A DNA stretch of 64,000 bases from Coniochaeta sp. PMI_546 (Eukaryota; Ascomycota; Sordariomycetes; Coniochaetales; Coniochaetaceae). This document shows positions 32,954 through 43,635 of this stretch, in pieces. Each line of letters opens with the position of its first letter. Within the stretch, counting starts at the first letter, position 1. The stretch spans positions 1,929,362 through 1,993,361 of the forward strand of contig MU271148.1 of NCBI GenBank assembly GCA_021432605.1. The letters run 5' to 3'. A program made the position numbers and the translations under genes. Under the pieces are notes generated by a model. The model had not been told where the DNA came from and searched no databases. It saw only the letters and a program-made list of their open reading frames with translations.

Positions 32954-33664
32954 ATGGAACCCTTAAGATCCACCACGGCCCGTCTGCGGCGCACCTTCGC
33001 CTACCCAACAGACGAAAGCACCGCCTCCGACAGCCCAGAAGCCCTAGACGAAGACGAACAAGAGACCCTCATCGCAACCCTAGCAACCCAAAACGAGGCG
33101 CGCAACGCGCAGTTCCGATACCTCCTATTCGCCCTGCCCACCCTCTCCTCGATCCCCTACCTCATCTCGCTCGTGACGCTGCGCCACCCCCAATCGGCCC
33201 TGCTGGCCCTCACCAGCCTGGCGAGCACGGCGTGGCTGCTCTACTGCCTCCCGCCCGCCGAGACCGGCATCCCCTACCTCGACAAGCTGGGGCAACCATC
33301 CACACGACCGGCCGTCAGGAGCGGGATCCTGTCCGACCAGGAGGACGATGACGACGCGACGGCCCTCAGGCGCAGCCGCACCAGCCGGAGGAGGAGGAGG
33401 GCGTCTTCGTTCTCGGTGGCCGCGCACGCAGTCTTCCACCGCACGCCGCTGGAACAGTGGCTGCCCTACCTCAACCTGGGTCTGTGCGGGGTTCTGTTCG
33501 TGATCGGCGTGCTCAAGAGCGCGAAGAACGGGGGCGGGAGTCTGGTCCTCGATCTGTTGCCCGGGGTGGTGTATGCCGTCGTCCTGGCTGCGAAGATGGT
33601 CATGGGCGAGGTGGACCCGGAAGGGGAGTTGGGGGGCTTGAGGTATGAGTATAAGGGTGCGTAG
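32954..33664 (+). CDS. Conserved-looking hypothetical membrane protein, four predicted helices
   Basis: A single exon of 236 codons plus stop; ATG at 32954 in a good context (ACCATGG). I do not know a function. The first 55 residues are polar and acidic (SPEALDEDEQETL). Four hydrophobic segments follow: around FRYLLFALPTLSSIPYLI (residues 56-76), ALLALTSLASTAWLLYCL (83-101), WLPYLNLGLCGVLFVIGV (169-187) and LDLLPGVVYAVVLAAKMV (198-217). Between helices 2 and 3 is a cytosolic-type loop with an acidic run (DQEDDDDAT) and a very basic run (RRSRTSRRRRRASSF). Both ends would lie on the same side. Strong codon bias, even hydrophobic spacing and the compact 294-base divergent gap to Coa1 support a real gene. 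An organellar or ER membrane location is inference. Confidence 0.85.
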   Translation: MEPLRSTTARLRRTFAYPTDESTASDSPEALDEDEQETLIATLATQNEARNAQFRYLLFALPTLSSIPYLISLVTLRHPQSALLALTSLASTAWLLYCLPPAETGIPYLDKLGQPSTRPAVRSGILSDQEDDDDATALRRSRTSRRRRRASSFSVAAHAVFHRTPLEQWLPYLNLGLCGVLFVIGVLKSAKNGGGSLVLDLLPGVVYAVVLAAKMVMGEVDPEGELGGLRYEYKGA

Positions 33665-34236
33665 AGGCTGAAGCTGAGGCAGGCTGTGGATGAGATAGAT
33701 AATAAGATTGGTCCCTTTCTTTCGGGCTTGGGTTTGGAGGCATGCTATGGCTTAGCATGGCGTAGGACCTAACAGCTGGTCCTTTTCTAATTTGGTGCAT
33801 GTGTAAAGTATGAGCAGTACCATGCATTCACGAGCCACGAAATATGAACTTCTCCGTGATGACAACTTACGTACCTCTGCCTTGTAAAGAATTGAGAGCT
33901 CCCCGGTGACCTTCTTTCGACTCGTGTACTTGACCTTGGTACACGACATTTTCTTCTGCGAACGTTGGTATTCCGGCAGATGTATTGCTCTGGGACATAT
34001 ATAGTACACGGCTCTGCTCTGCTTGCTCTGCTCTGCTTCAATGCCCTTCATTGTTCGTACGTGAATTTCACCCCAATGTCGTCCCTCCCGTACTCCTCGT
34101 CTATTTTTGCGAAAACCTCTTATATGCTTGGGGGTAATGTGACCGTATGGACAGATGGTATCATTTTATCAGTGCAAAGACTCCTCCACCCACGTTACAA
34201 TTGCCCATTTTCACACGACTCCTCACGTTCCTACCA
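33665..34236. other. Convergent intergenic region
   Basis: About 570 bases between the stop codons of the membrane protein gene and the PHO81 homologue. It includes a degenerate GCTCT-type pentanucleotide repeat at about 34011-34038. No gene is seen. Confidence 0.55.
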
Positions 34237-37200
34237 TCAGACATCTATACTCTCATTGAACCTCAAAACACCATTCGCCTTCAACAGCCCATCCACACCC
34301 TTGGGCATCCGAGGAAACGGATCAGCAAGCGGACCGGCAGCACCCTCGCCCTCGGCCGACTTGTCGATGACCAACGCCAGACCCTGCGACTTGATCGCTT
34401 CTATCAGGGCGGGTACCATATCCTGTCCAAACCGCGTTAGCAACCTCTCACCCTTCTGGAAATGCAAGGAAAGAAGAAGGATTGAACTAACCAACAATCG
34501 CGAACAACAAATCAACCCCATCAGGTTATTGTTCTGCGCCGTCCTCACAACCTCCTTGATACTCGACGTCCGCCGCCCACTACTCGCTATTCCGTCCGGC
34601 CCAGCATCGACATCCTGCCGGCCAAGATCATTGCACAAGAACACCGGGAAGTTGGGCTGCTTCCAGTTCAGCGCTGTGCAGAGGTCAGGGTTGTACGAGC
34701 TGAAGACGATACTCCGCACCGCGTTCGGACTCTGGGCGCGCTGGGCGCGGGCATGGTCAAAGACTACGGTGAGGATCGCGTCGACGAATGAGTTCAGGTC
34801 CGCGCTCGGGCCGAGGCCGAGGGTCCGCTCTTCGGTGAGCGTCGGGTAGAGAATCTGCAGGTTGACGTGCATTCCCTGCGGTAGGAGCGAGAGGGCGTCG
34901 TGCAGCGTGATCCCGGCCGTGGCTAGGACACGGTGGATCTGCGCTATGTCTGCGAGATTGGGGTTGAGGGATGGCAGGCGTTGTATGTCCTCTCGGCTCG
35001 GGTTGGACTGCCCAGTCACGCGTTCGAACTGCGCGTATGTTAAGCGTGAGACGGGGATTTCGATGCCACCGCAGCTTAGGGTCCAGGTCGGCCATAGAAC
35101 AGGGATGCCGTCGCCTGTATGTTGTACGTAGAGCCGGACGAAGTCGCCTGACAAGCTGGAACCCGTCACGAACGTGTTCGGGTTGGCGTCGAACTGGCTT
35201 GTTGCCTTCCAGTATGTCTCGAAATCCGTAATCTCAAGCGGCTTGCCCTGGAAGGGCTTGATAACTTGTGTGTGGAAGCTGATCTGCCCGATAGCTCTCA
35301 GACGGGGATCAAAGAGCGGGAGGCAGCAGCTGCTGGAGCTGTTGAGGAGGGTGCGGAAGGTGTTCGGGAGAGCTACCGTCTTGGCGATGATCTTTGCACC
35401 GTAGGTCGGGAAGACGTCGAAATCGAGAGTGAACGAGTCGAGATTGTCAATCTGGAAGGAGACAAGTCGGGTATCTTCTTGGAAGGGCAGCATGATGTTC
35501 TTAGGAATGAGGTCGGAGTTTTTGGAGGAGATGGTCAGCCGCGATGCCGGGTACTTGCTGTCGTGGAAGAATACCAAAGGCTGGTCACCGTTCTGCTCGA
35601 AGCTGATCTGCACGACCGTCTTGGTATCGAGGAAGTTGTGCCCGTATCTCCGGAGGGGTATGATGGGTGGCGGAAGTTCGAGGATAGGTATTGCATCCGG
35701 GTCCAGGGACATAGGCTCTGGGGCACTGCTGCTCATCGGTGCCAATGAGCCCCCTATCTGTACCGACTGGGGGCTTGGCTTCCTGCCATTGCTCAGAGGA
35801 GTGAGCAACCGCATGCATTCCAGGTGGCCTTCCCATGCGGCGTAGTACATGGCCGGAAGCTCCTTCTCATCGAGGATGTTTGGATTTGCCCCGACATCCA
35901 AGAGAGCTTGAAGACAGGGCACATTGCCTTCGCTCGCAGCATGTATCAGGGGTGTCCAACCATACAGCTTATCGATCTGGTCGAGATCGGCGCCGTACTT
36001 CTGGAGAAGTAATAACAGCTCAGGAGTCTGTCCTGATCTGGCAACCAGGTGTTGAGGGTAAAGCCCTTCCGCGTCAGCAAGGATCTGAGCCCCGTGTTTG
36101 AGCAGCAGCTCCACGATCGCAACGGAGCCATGCTCGCATGCCAGGTTGAGAGGAACATGGCCGTTCTCAGATGCTGGATCTATCCGGGCGGACTTGGAGA
36201 GTAGCCGCTCGACGCATTCAAAGTGGCCGTGGATGATGGCGTGTATTAGAGGAGTGTAGTTGTCATGATCGATGAGGTCGATGGTCGCGCAGTCAGCTAC
36301 AGAAGCAACTTGAGTTAGCAGTGCAAGATCGAGTGTTCGATATGTGTCTCTAACTCACCTTCGAGGAGTTGATCAAGCATATCGAGACGGCCGTGCATGC
36401 TGGCATAGTGCAGCGGCACACGACCGTATACATCTGTGCGGTTGACTGCCACTCCCTTTGAAAGACCGTAGTTGAGCACAAATGTGTTCCCGTATATCGT
36501 CGCTTGGTGAAGACAGTTGCGCTCGTTGATGTCGTCCTCAGACTGTATGTCCACCAACCCGGTCTCGAGCAACACCTGCAATGCTGGTATTGGTCCTTCG
36601 TTGATGGAGGCAAGGAATGTACGGGTCACCCGCTCCATAAGCGAGATGTCCATGGTACTATTCGGATCGGCCGAGGCTCTCATACGGCCCAGAAGATCGC
36701 GTAGCGATTCAAGGTTTCCGGTAAGGACGGTATCGAGCAGGAGAGTATCGGCATCGCCTTCGTCAGTTCCCAGTAAATGTTGGCTGCTGACGATGTGGTC
36801 CGGTCGGCCTTCGAAGTTCACGCTGTCGCCTTCAGCCCAGGCACCCAGTTCCTGCAGGCTGGTGGTAGCCTGGTCGGAAAGCTCGCTGATGACAGTGGCG
36901 TTAAAGAAGGGCTGGACCTCAACTGCTCTCGACAAGTATAGCTCCTTTGTCTTGGATTTCGATGTCTTGTCCCATTTCTTCAGAATCTTGGAGAAGGCAG
37001 TGCCGTTGATCTCGACGAACTGTTGGAGCTTGTTCAGATCGTTTGCAAACTGCTGGAACCCCTCTTGAAGTGTGGTAAACTTTGCCGAGCGCCTCGAAAA
37101 GCCATTGCTTCTGGAACGTAACGCTCTCTTCTTGTCTAGTAGGGTCTTGAGTCGTACTTTCAGCTGCAAACATAAGTTAGAGTCTGGAATCAGCCGACGA

Positions 37201-37834
37201 GGTCGGACCCGGTGGTTTCCAAGCTTACCTCTGCTTCCTTCTGTAGGTAGAAGGTGTTGACCTTCTCAAGCTCCCGTTCCTGTGTGACAGTCAGTAACGC
37301 TTGCTGCCGGTTCATGGCATGGAGGATTTCAAAGCTCACAAGTTGAAAGAAGAAGGTGGCCTTGTTCGCCTGGAGGGCAGCTTGGGAATCTATGTGTTCG
37401 CCGGGGCCAATTTGTGCGCTGAGGATAGGGGTCGCGGAGAGCTTCTTGATGAGCTGTGGATATGGCGCATGTCAGCGTTGTACAAGTCTCAGCCAGCTGA
37501 TCGCTAGCCACGTAGCTCTCCCCGTCACACCATTACTAGACTCAGATGATCGTGCCTGTCTCCTGTATGAACAGGGTCTCCATGGGAGGCAGAGAACAAC
37601 TGGCGGTGTCTACGGCAGCGGTGCCAGGAGCGGGGTTAAGTTACCTTCTTGAGAGCCTTGTAGTTGACAAAACTTGCGGCATACTCGGGAACCTCGAGCT
37701 GCCGCTTTTGTATTTGTTTCCCAAACTTCCTGCGGGGGTGTGAGAAAACAGCAGAACATGCCACTTTGTCGGCAGCAGGGAGAGAAAGAATGTTGAAGAG
37801 AGTGGGAGATCTGTGGGAAGAGTGCCACTTACAT
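34237..37834 (-). CDS. PHO81/NUC-2-type phosphate-sensing regulator (SPX, ankyrin, GDPD-like)
   Basis: Seven exons: 37834-37833, 37729-37645, 37453-37340, 37279-37229, 37163-36359, 36296-34492 and 34422-34237; product 1015 residues, close to Neurospora NUC-2. In the PHO pathway this protein inhibits the cyclin/CDK pair (Pho80-Pho85, PREG-PGOV) under phosphate starvation. The SPX domain occupies residues 1 to about 190: MKFGKQIQKRQLEVPEYAAS, NYKALKKLIKK, then ATFFFQLERELEKVN. It binds inositol pyrophosphates in relatives. Ankyrin repeats fill about 250-480 (GRVPLHYASMHG, NYTPLIHAIIHG, GHVPLNLACEHG, GWTPLIHAASEG). The C-terminal third resembles a glycerophosphodiesterase domain that has lost activity in relatives. 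The start codon is split: AT at 37834-37833, G after a 103-base intron. The last intron (34423-34491) has a CTAAC branch site and removes an otherwise in-frame segment. Confidence 0.93.
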
Positions 37835-38057
37835 GTCAGGATGTAGGAAGACAGGGCCTTCCTACGTGCTTGGTCTTGGTTCGGTGTCAGAAAAGGACGT
37901 GGCGCCTTAGTAGGGACGACATGCAGATGAGCGCCGACAACCTCTGGTTTTGGTCGCGCGCCAGCGTCCGCCGGTCGCGAATTTGGCTTGTGACCGGATG
38001 GTATGTTATCTGCGGGATGACGTTGTGAGACTTGAGCTATCCGAATGGACTTGGTAG

Positions 38058-38063
38058 CACGTG
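38058..38063. promoter_or_regulatory. CACGTG box upstream of the PHO81 homologue
   Basis: A perfect palindromic E-box about 225 bases upstream of the start codon. Pho4 and NUC-1 bind CACGTG in phosphate-regulated promoters, and yeast PHO81 is itself under Pho4 control. Other bHLH proteins use the same core, and several CACGTG words occur elsewhere in intergenic DNA here, so function is inferred. Confidence 0.4.
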
Positions 38064-38546
38064 GAACAGGCAGTCGGTGGAACGAGTGGAGGATATACGG
38101 ATAACATATAGTAACCTTGGAACTCCGAGGAGCATGTAAGAAGGGTTGCTTCACCGTCGCACGGGGCTCCTTTCCGGAGTAGGGGAGAACCTGCAGCCAG
38201 CGAGCTCGATTCTTGAGCCTAGTGATGCATCGAGTGCCTGGACAACGGCTGAAGCGGGCACGTATAGGGTTCGCAGAAAGGAGGCAGGGACCGTGGTGGT
38301 ATGTACAGACAGATCGACGGACGATGAGAGAGGGGGTTACCTACTTGGGTCTGCCGGTACGTAAAGTCTCCAAGTCGTATGGGGGTCAAGTCCTGCCGGC
38401 AACACAATAATGTGCCAGGTCAAGCTCAGGTGGTAGTGGGGGTCAGAGGCCGTGTAAGTGGTCGTGTGTACAGTTGTTAAGTGGTATTTGCCAGTGGCGG
38501 AAGACGACCTGATGTCAAAGCCAGGTGCCGTACCGTCGGGAAGCTG

Positions 38547-38552
38547 CACGTG
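38547..38552. promoter_or_regulatory. Second CACGTG box upstream of the PHO81 homologue
   Basis: A perfect CACGTG within a longer palindrome (CTGCACGTGCAG), about 710 bases upstream of the start. The extended 12-base symmetry makes this the better candidate for a dimeric bHLH site. Confidence 0.4.
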
Positions 38553-39360
38553 CAGGGCAGGGTTAGCAGGCGATGTTGTTGGTGACGTCCCAGGTCGATG
38601 TGATGCGACGGGCAGGACCGGGAGCATCCAGAGCGGACGAGCACTGTTTTTAAGAGAGGAACTGAGAGACCCCTCTGGGGAGTGTGCAGAGACGGAGATG
38701 GATCCGACTCAGAAGGGGCGGGGCGAGGTAGTGCCGTTGAAGGGTCCCCTTACTCAGAGCTTAGATCCAAGCAATGGCAGGGATAAAAGCAGGCCCTCTC
38801 TCTATCCGCAGCTGAGAGGTTGTTGATTGGGTTTTGTCTCGTCCGTTATGTTGTGGTGTCGAGCAGACGTCCGACAGCCTCCACAGGATGACGAGTAACT
38901 TGACGTCAAGTTCCTAGTTCAAAGGTGCAAAACCATGAGGCTTGATGAGATATTCAAGTTCTGATATCGAAGCCCTCATGCATCGGCAAGGGAGTGGACG
39001 AAGTGTATCATGTGGCGAAGAAAGCCCAACCGGTATTGAGAAAGAAGCTGGATATCGTACAACGGCAATGGTTTAACAGCACGGAATGTCTTGCGGCTGG
39101 TGAGAGTTTGTGGATAACGATGTACTTCTTACTGGATGCGGATGAACTCAAGTACGAATAGCACAGTTGTAGTGTAACAGGGTGAACTGAAGAAGTCCCA
39201 ACTCCAAAAAGAGCCAAGACTGTGGAGCTCTTTCTTCTGCACCGGGGCCACTCAGACGCTCTACTTTGTATGCCACGCTAGTGTACACAACTACCTCTAC
39301 GCTACTAATATACCAGCGCCCTGGCAGTACCGTACCTACCTTAGGTACCTTATACAGCTG

Positions 39361-39376
39361 CTCTCTCTCTCTCTCT
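39361..39376. repeat. CT dinucleotide microsatellite, eight units
   Basis: Eight perfect CT units in the intergenic region upstream of the PHO81 homologue. Confidence 0.85.
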
Positions 39377-40083
39377 GTTATTTCCCTGTGAAGCGCTGTG
39401 CAGATCTGTGCTACATTACCTGCATCCAGAATGGCAAAATCAGTAGGGCACCGTCCTTGCAAATTCTACCACTTCGTTCGGTGCCGTCCGTCAATTGCGG
39501 ACCTCTCTCTCTTTTTTTTCTGCAGTTGGAGCATGATGCAGCTATTCTTGCTCGTGATCTTGAAAGTTCTGTGAAATTCCATCCAATCAGGAGCTCGAAT
39601 CCGCCCCCGTGGCTTCCTTCGGAGCGAGTAGCGAGGCTGAACAGCAGCTTGCACTACTGACGCTAGGACCCCGCTAGACTCATACCAAAGGTACCTACTA
39701 TGCAGCAGAGCGGGCAGCTGCCGACAGATATGGGAGTCCATTATGTAAACCGGCCATTCTGCGAAGCTTCCATGTGACATCGCTTCTCGAGGTCTATGAC
39801 AGACAGTCCAAGAACTTAGCACGGTAACATGCCTTCGTCCCTCAGGGTACATTTCCTTACTTCAAATTACATAACCGCCGGGTGAATGGTACTAGCAATG
39901 AGAACACAATTCTCTGGTAGAGTACCTGGGCTGGACTATCCCACTGCGTCAGGGACAACCTATAGAAGAACTTTGGATATCGAAATGCTGCCTCCAACTG
40001 ACATGTGGCAATTCCACGCGGAAAACAAGAGACGAAATCCTCCTACAACCTCATCCTCTCATTGAGCAAGACAATGCTTAAGC

Positions 40084-41584
40084 CTAAGCCTTGGTCTTCG
40101 TCTTGTCATCCGCAACGAGGCTGTCAGCCATAGCCTCAGCAGCCGCCTTCCTAAGTCTCTCAGCATCATCATCCGTCTTACTGTCCTTCCCTGCCCCCGT
40201 AGCACCAGCAGCACCGGCAGTGGCAGTCTTGTCCTTCGTCTCCCGCTCGTCATCGCTGTCCCCCAGACTAAAGGGGTCATTCTCCGCTACGGGACTCGGG
40301 TCGACCATCGACAGCGGCTGCCATTTGCTCGTCTTGCCCGCCGACCCGGGTCCCGGCGACGCATCCTTGGCCGGGATCCGCGGCGACGCATTGTAGGCGT
40401 CGATGTCCTCCACCGAGTCGTTGAAGGCCACGCGCCTGCCGTCATTGGGCTTGGGCGACTTGGACGGCGGTGGGGGCTTGAAAAGGTTTGGATTTGCCCG
40501 AGATGGCTGATTGGGGATGATTGGCGCTGCCACATGTCAGTCAGATGTACCTGTATCAGAAAGTCCGTAACACGCGTAGGAGGTAACTCACTGCCATCGC
40601 TATTGAACTTCAACCCCCCAAAATCATCACTCAACACCTCCGGGTCAGCGTCATACCGATCATACTCGGCACTCCTCCGACTCTGATTCCTCGTCGGCCG
40701 GCCCGCAAAGGCAGATCCTTGTCCATCCTGCCCTTGCTCGCCCTCGTCAAACTGCTCATCGATCTTCTTCTTGAGGGTATTAAACCACGAGTTCACCTTG
40801 GTCTGCGTCTCCATAAACCCCTTCTTCAGACTCTCCTTGATCACCGGGAAGTCGTCATCCAAGAAGCTGTGCTCCCGGTCATCGTACAGTTCGTTGGGCT
40901 TGAGACCCGTCTGCTGCCGACCGCGCGGCATGGCCGAGCCGCGGCTCGAGGTCCGGGCCTCGTACGCGCCGCTGTTCTCGTAGTGCTCCGCGAGGCGTCT
41001 GGCGTACAGCTCGTCTGCCTCGAGCTGGTCGGCGGGGGTGGCCGAGTGGCCTACGGGAGCGGCCACCGGCCGGGGTGGGGGCGGGGGTGGCTGTTCCTCC
41101 TCATCAGCCTTGACGGCGTCGGGATCGGTCATCTCCAGCAGTGCGTTAAACGCCGGTTCGACCTGCCCACGGCTGGCGCGGAGCACTGCGCGGATGACCG
41201 TGGCGTCGATGCTGGGGAAGGCTTCCTTGAGGATCTGCTCGTTCTGCTGCTGCTCGCTGACTGGCCGGGGTGGTTTGGGTGGTGGCACTTCGGTACTGGC
41301 CGGGGCGCCGGTCGCTGCTGCTGCTGCTGAGTTCGTTTCCTTTGTCACGCCGGTGCGATCGTCCAGCGTGATGCCGGACTCTTGGACGTCGTCGTCATCC
41401 ATCTCGAGAGGTCGGGCGGTTGTTGGTGATTCGGGGACTGATTCTACAGTTGCGGCCTTGGCCTGGATTTAGTGATTAGCGGGTAAAAGTCGAGGTTGAC
41501 ACGTTGGTTCATTTAAGTGTTTGAGAAGTTGATAAGGTAGCTTAGAGACGGGAAGGAGCTCACCGTATCCACCGGTGCCGACAT
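40084..41584 (-). CDS. CUE-domain ubiquitin-binding protein, Cue5-like autophagy receptor
   Basis: Three exons: 41584-41564, 41462-40592 and 40526-40084; 444 residues. Exon 1 is only seven codons (MSAPVDT). The CUE domain covers about residues 80-122, with the AFP motif (88-90) and the Leu-Leu pair in FNALLEM (115-116) that contact ubiquitin. Yeast Cue5 and human Tollip link ubiquitinated aggregates to Atg8/LC3. Here WQPL at residues 366-369 fits the W-x-x-L Atg8-interacting motif and lies in the C-terminal part, as in yeast. Between them are proline runs (EEQPPPPPPRP), a central region conserved in fungi (YDDREHSFLDDDFPVIKES, then METQTKVNSWFNTLKKKID) and a polar tail. The intron 40527-40591 joins FNSDG to TPIIPNQPS. 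It is divergent from the ESCRT-III gene VPS20, about 470 bases between starts. Confidence 0.92.
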
Positions 41585-42054
41585 GCTGGCCTTTAAGAGG
41601 GAGGTAGTTCAGCTGCAATGTCTGATGTTAGAGCCCAAAGAGATACCTAGATAGCGCACGATAAGAAGAGCTCGAAAGGAAGTCGAGTTCCAAAGCTTAA
41701 GGACTGTCAAGTCGTTCCTCGGCTGCCTTGGTGGAAGTGTTCAGAGTGTCGCATCCTGACCGTGCTTTAATGCGAGCCCACCTCAGGGAGATTACGTAGG
41801 AGCTGACGCCACACAACTGCCCCGCCTCAAGCCACGGACCGGAGGCCATTGCCACGATAAGGAACGCGGGCACCCGATAAGCCTGTGACGGTGACGTCTC
41901 GTGCTGCCGGATTGTGTACTGCACAGCTAAGGTGTATGCGGCCAGCCAGACCCGAGGAGCTTAAGATCGAGTAAAATTAGGCAAGTATCCGTGGAAATAA
42001 ATACCACCCTCGACACCGCTGGCAATCATTCACGCTGCGCATCTCCATGCCACC
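41585..42054. promoter_or_regulatory. Bidirectional promoter region, Cue5-like and Vps20 genes
   Basis: About 470 bases between divergent start codons. It should hold both promoters. No strong TATA box is evident and no gene is seen. Confidence 0.5.
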
Positions 42055-42885
42055 ATGGGCAACACCTCCAGCCGGGTTACGGCGCAAGACAAGTGAGTTC
42101 CAGGTTGATCGGCCACTTCAAGCCTCCTCTTGCCATCACATCACTCAGCAGCCACAGCTAACCAAAGCCCCTTTTGTGAAGGGCAATCCTCGACCTCAAG
42201 AACCAGCGGGACAAGCTACACCAATACCAGAAGCGCATAACCGTCCTGACCGACCGCGAGACCCAAATAGCAAAACAGATGCTCGCCCAGGGCGACAAGA
42301 AGCGCGCCCTCCTCGCCCTCCGACGAAAGAAGTACCAAGAATCCCTGCTTTCAAAGACAGACGGCCAGCTGGAGCAGCTCGAGAAATTGACCTCCAGCGT
42401 CGAGTTCGCACTCATTCAGAAGGATGTGTTGTTTGGGCTCCAGCAGGGCACAAAGGTGCTCAAGGAGATCCACGCCGAGATGGGCGGGATCGAGCACGTG
42501 GAGAAATTGATGGGGGAGACAGCTGATGCCATTGCTTACCAGAAGGTATTTTATTCCTTTTCTTTCTCCTTTTCCTTTTTCTTTCCCCCCCTGGCCGCAG
42601 TGCCGCATATGTTTTTGGTAAATGGGGTGATGCTAACCGCGTGTTTTTCCTCACACGTAGGAAGTAAGCGAGATGCTCGGAGACAAGATATCCAACCAGG
42701 ACGAAGACGAGGTAGAGGAGGAGCTCGCAGCCCTCGAAGCCGAGCTCGGTGGACGGGACCGCACAGCTGTGGTGCCGTTACCAAGTGTGCCAGACACGGA
42801 GCTCAGGGGGGATAAGACGCAGACCGGACCAGAACCCGAACCGGCGCGGGTCCGGCAGGAAGAACGGCAGGCTATGTTGGCGTAG
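42055..42885 (+). CDS. ESCRT-III subunit Vps20 (CHMP6 homologue)
   Basis: Three exons: 42055-42092, 42182-42545 and 42661-42885; 208 residues. Introns 42093-42181 and 42546-42660 both contain GCTAACC branch sites. Vps20 links ESCRT-II to the ESCRT-III polymer on endosomes and starts Snf7 filament growth during multivesicular-body formation. The N-terminus MGNTSSR has Gly2 and Ser6, a good N-myristoylation site, as in yeast Vps20. The Snf7-type core follows: basic helix 1 with ILDLKNQRDKLHQYQKRI and RALLALRRKKYQESLL, helix 2 with QLEQLEKL, and EVSEMLGDKI. The acidic regulatory part (QDEDEVEEELAALEAELG) comes next. The C-terminal VRQEERQAMLA resembles the MIT-interacting tail. Confidence 0.95.
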
Positions 42886-43635
42886 TTGTTGCATGGATGG
42901 GTGTGGGCGCATGTCGGAGTTGTCTTGGGTATCTCGGTGTCTATTCGACTTATATAATCCCAGCGTCGCAGACAGACGGCAAGAGGCGCTCAATCACGAG
43001 TGTCACACTTTATGGAAGCACTCATGTAGTGTGCTGATGTGGTATGTAAAAGGTTTCAGTCGAGTCTTAAAGCTATCTGTACATGCGCATACTAGCAAGT
43101 TGGTGATTTCGTCAATTCCCAAGCTGAACCTTAGACATACCTTCTATGCCTTCACCTAATGCTCTGAAAGAAACTCTGCCTGTACGACTCTATGCAGGCC
43201 TGACCCATGTTGATGCAACACGAAACCGGGTATATAACCAGCGAACGCCACGTAATGCATCCAAGTGAACCACCCTTATTCCTGGACACCCTCTAGATGC
43301 CCTATCCTGTGAGGTCATGTCCCCAAATGCCGCTCAGTCCTACCCTTCCTCCTCCCTCTACGGTACGTATGATGACCCGCCAAACGTCCTGGCAAATACT
43401 TCAAACAAGCAAAGCGTCATTCTCATTCGAGATAAATAACGCCATCCTGTCTCGAAGGCCGCGGTGCAGGAGGTGTGCCGTACGCCGCCCCTAGAGCAAT
43501 GACGCCTGCAAGTGGATCCTGAGTACGGTTTGTACTTTCCTGGTCGCCGCTACGTTGTAGCTGCTTCTCATTCATACGTCTTGTGTCCGACATCAGCATA
43601 TACCGAAAACACACTCATTGTAATGGCTAGTAGGC
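42886..43635. other. Convergent intergenic region
   Basis: About 750 bases between the stops of Vps20 and the DUF2293 gene. The open frames on both strands are short and not supported. Confidence 0.55.

Larger units (their letters stand above)
37835..40083. other. Upstream region of the PHO81 homologue, about 2.2 kb
   Basis: The gap between the PHO81 start and the 3' end of the Cue5-like gene, both minus strand. It holds two CACGTG palindromes (38058 and 38547), a CT microsatellite (39361-39376) and a TACCTTAGGTACCTTA-type motif at about 39336-39352. Open frames such as 39466-39852 (-) look random. No gene is supported. Confidence 0.55.

Noticed and set aside
34456-34491. A 36-base in-frame intron in the PHO81 homologue
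   Set aside because: Too short for fungal splicing; the 69-base version (34423-34491) has a CTAAC branch site and restores the conserved RLL|DMVPALIEA junction.
33965-34849. 294-codon plus-strand frame
   Set aside because: Antisense shadow of the last exons of the PHO81 homologue.
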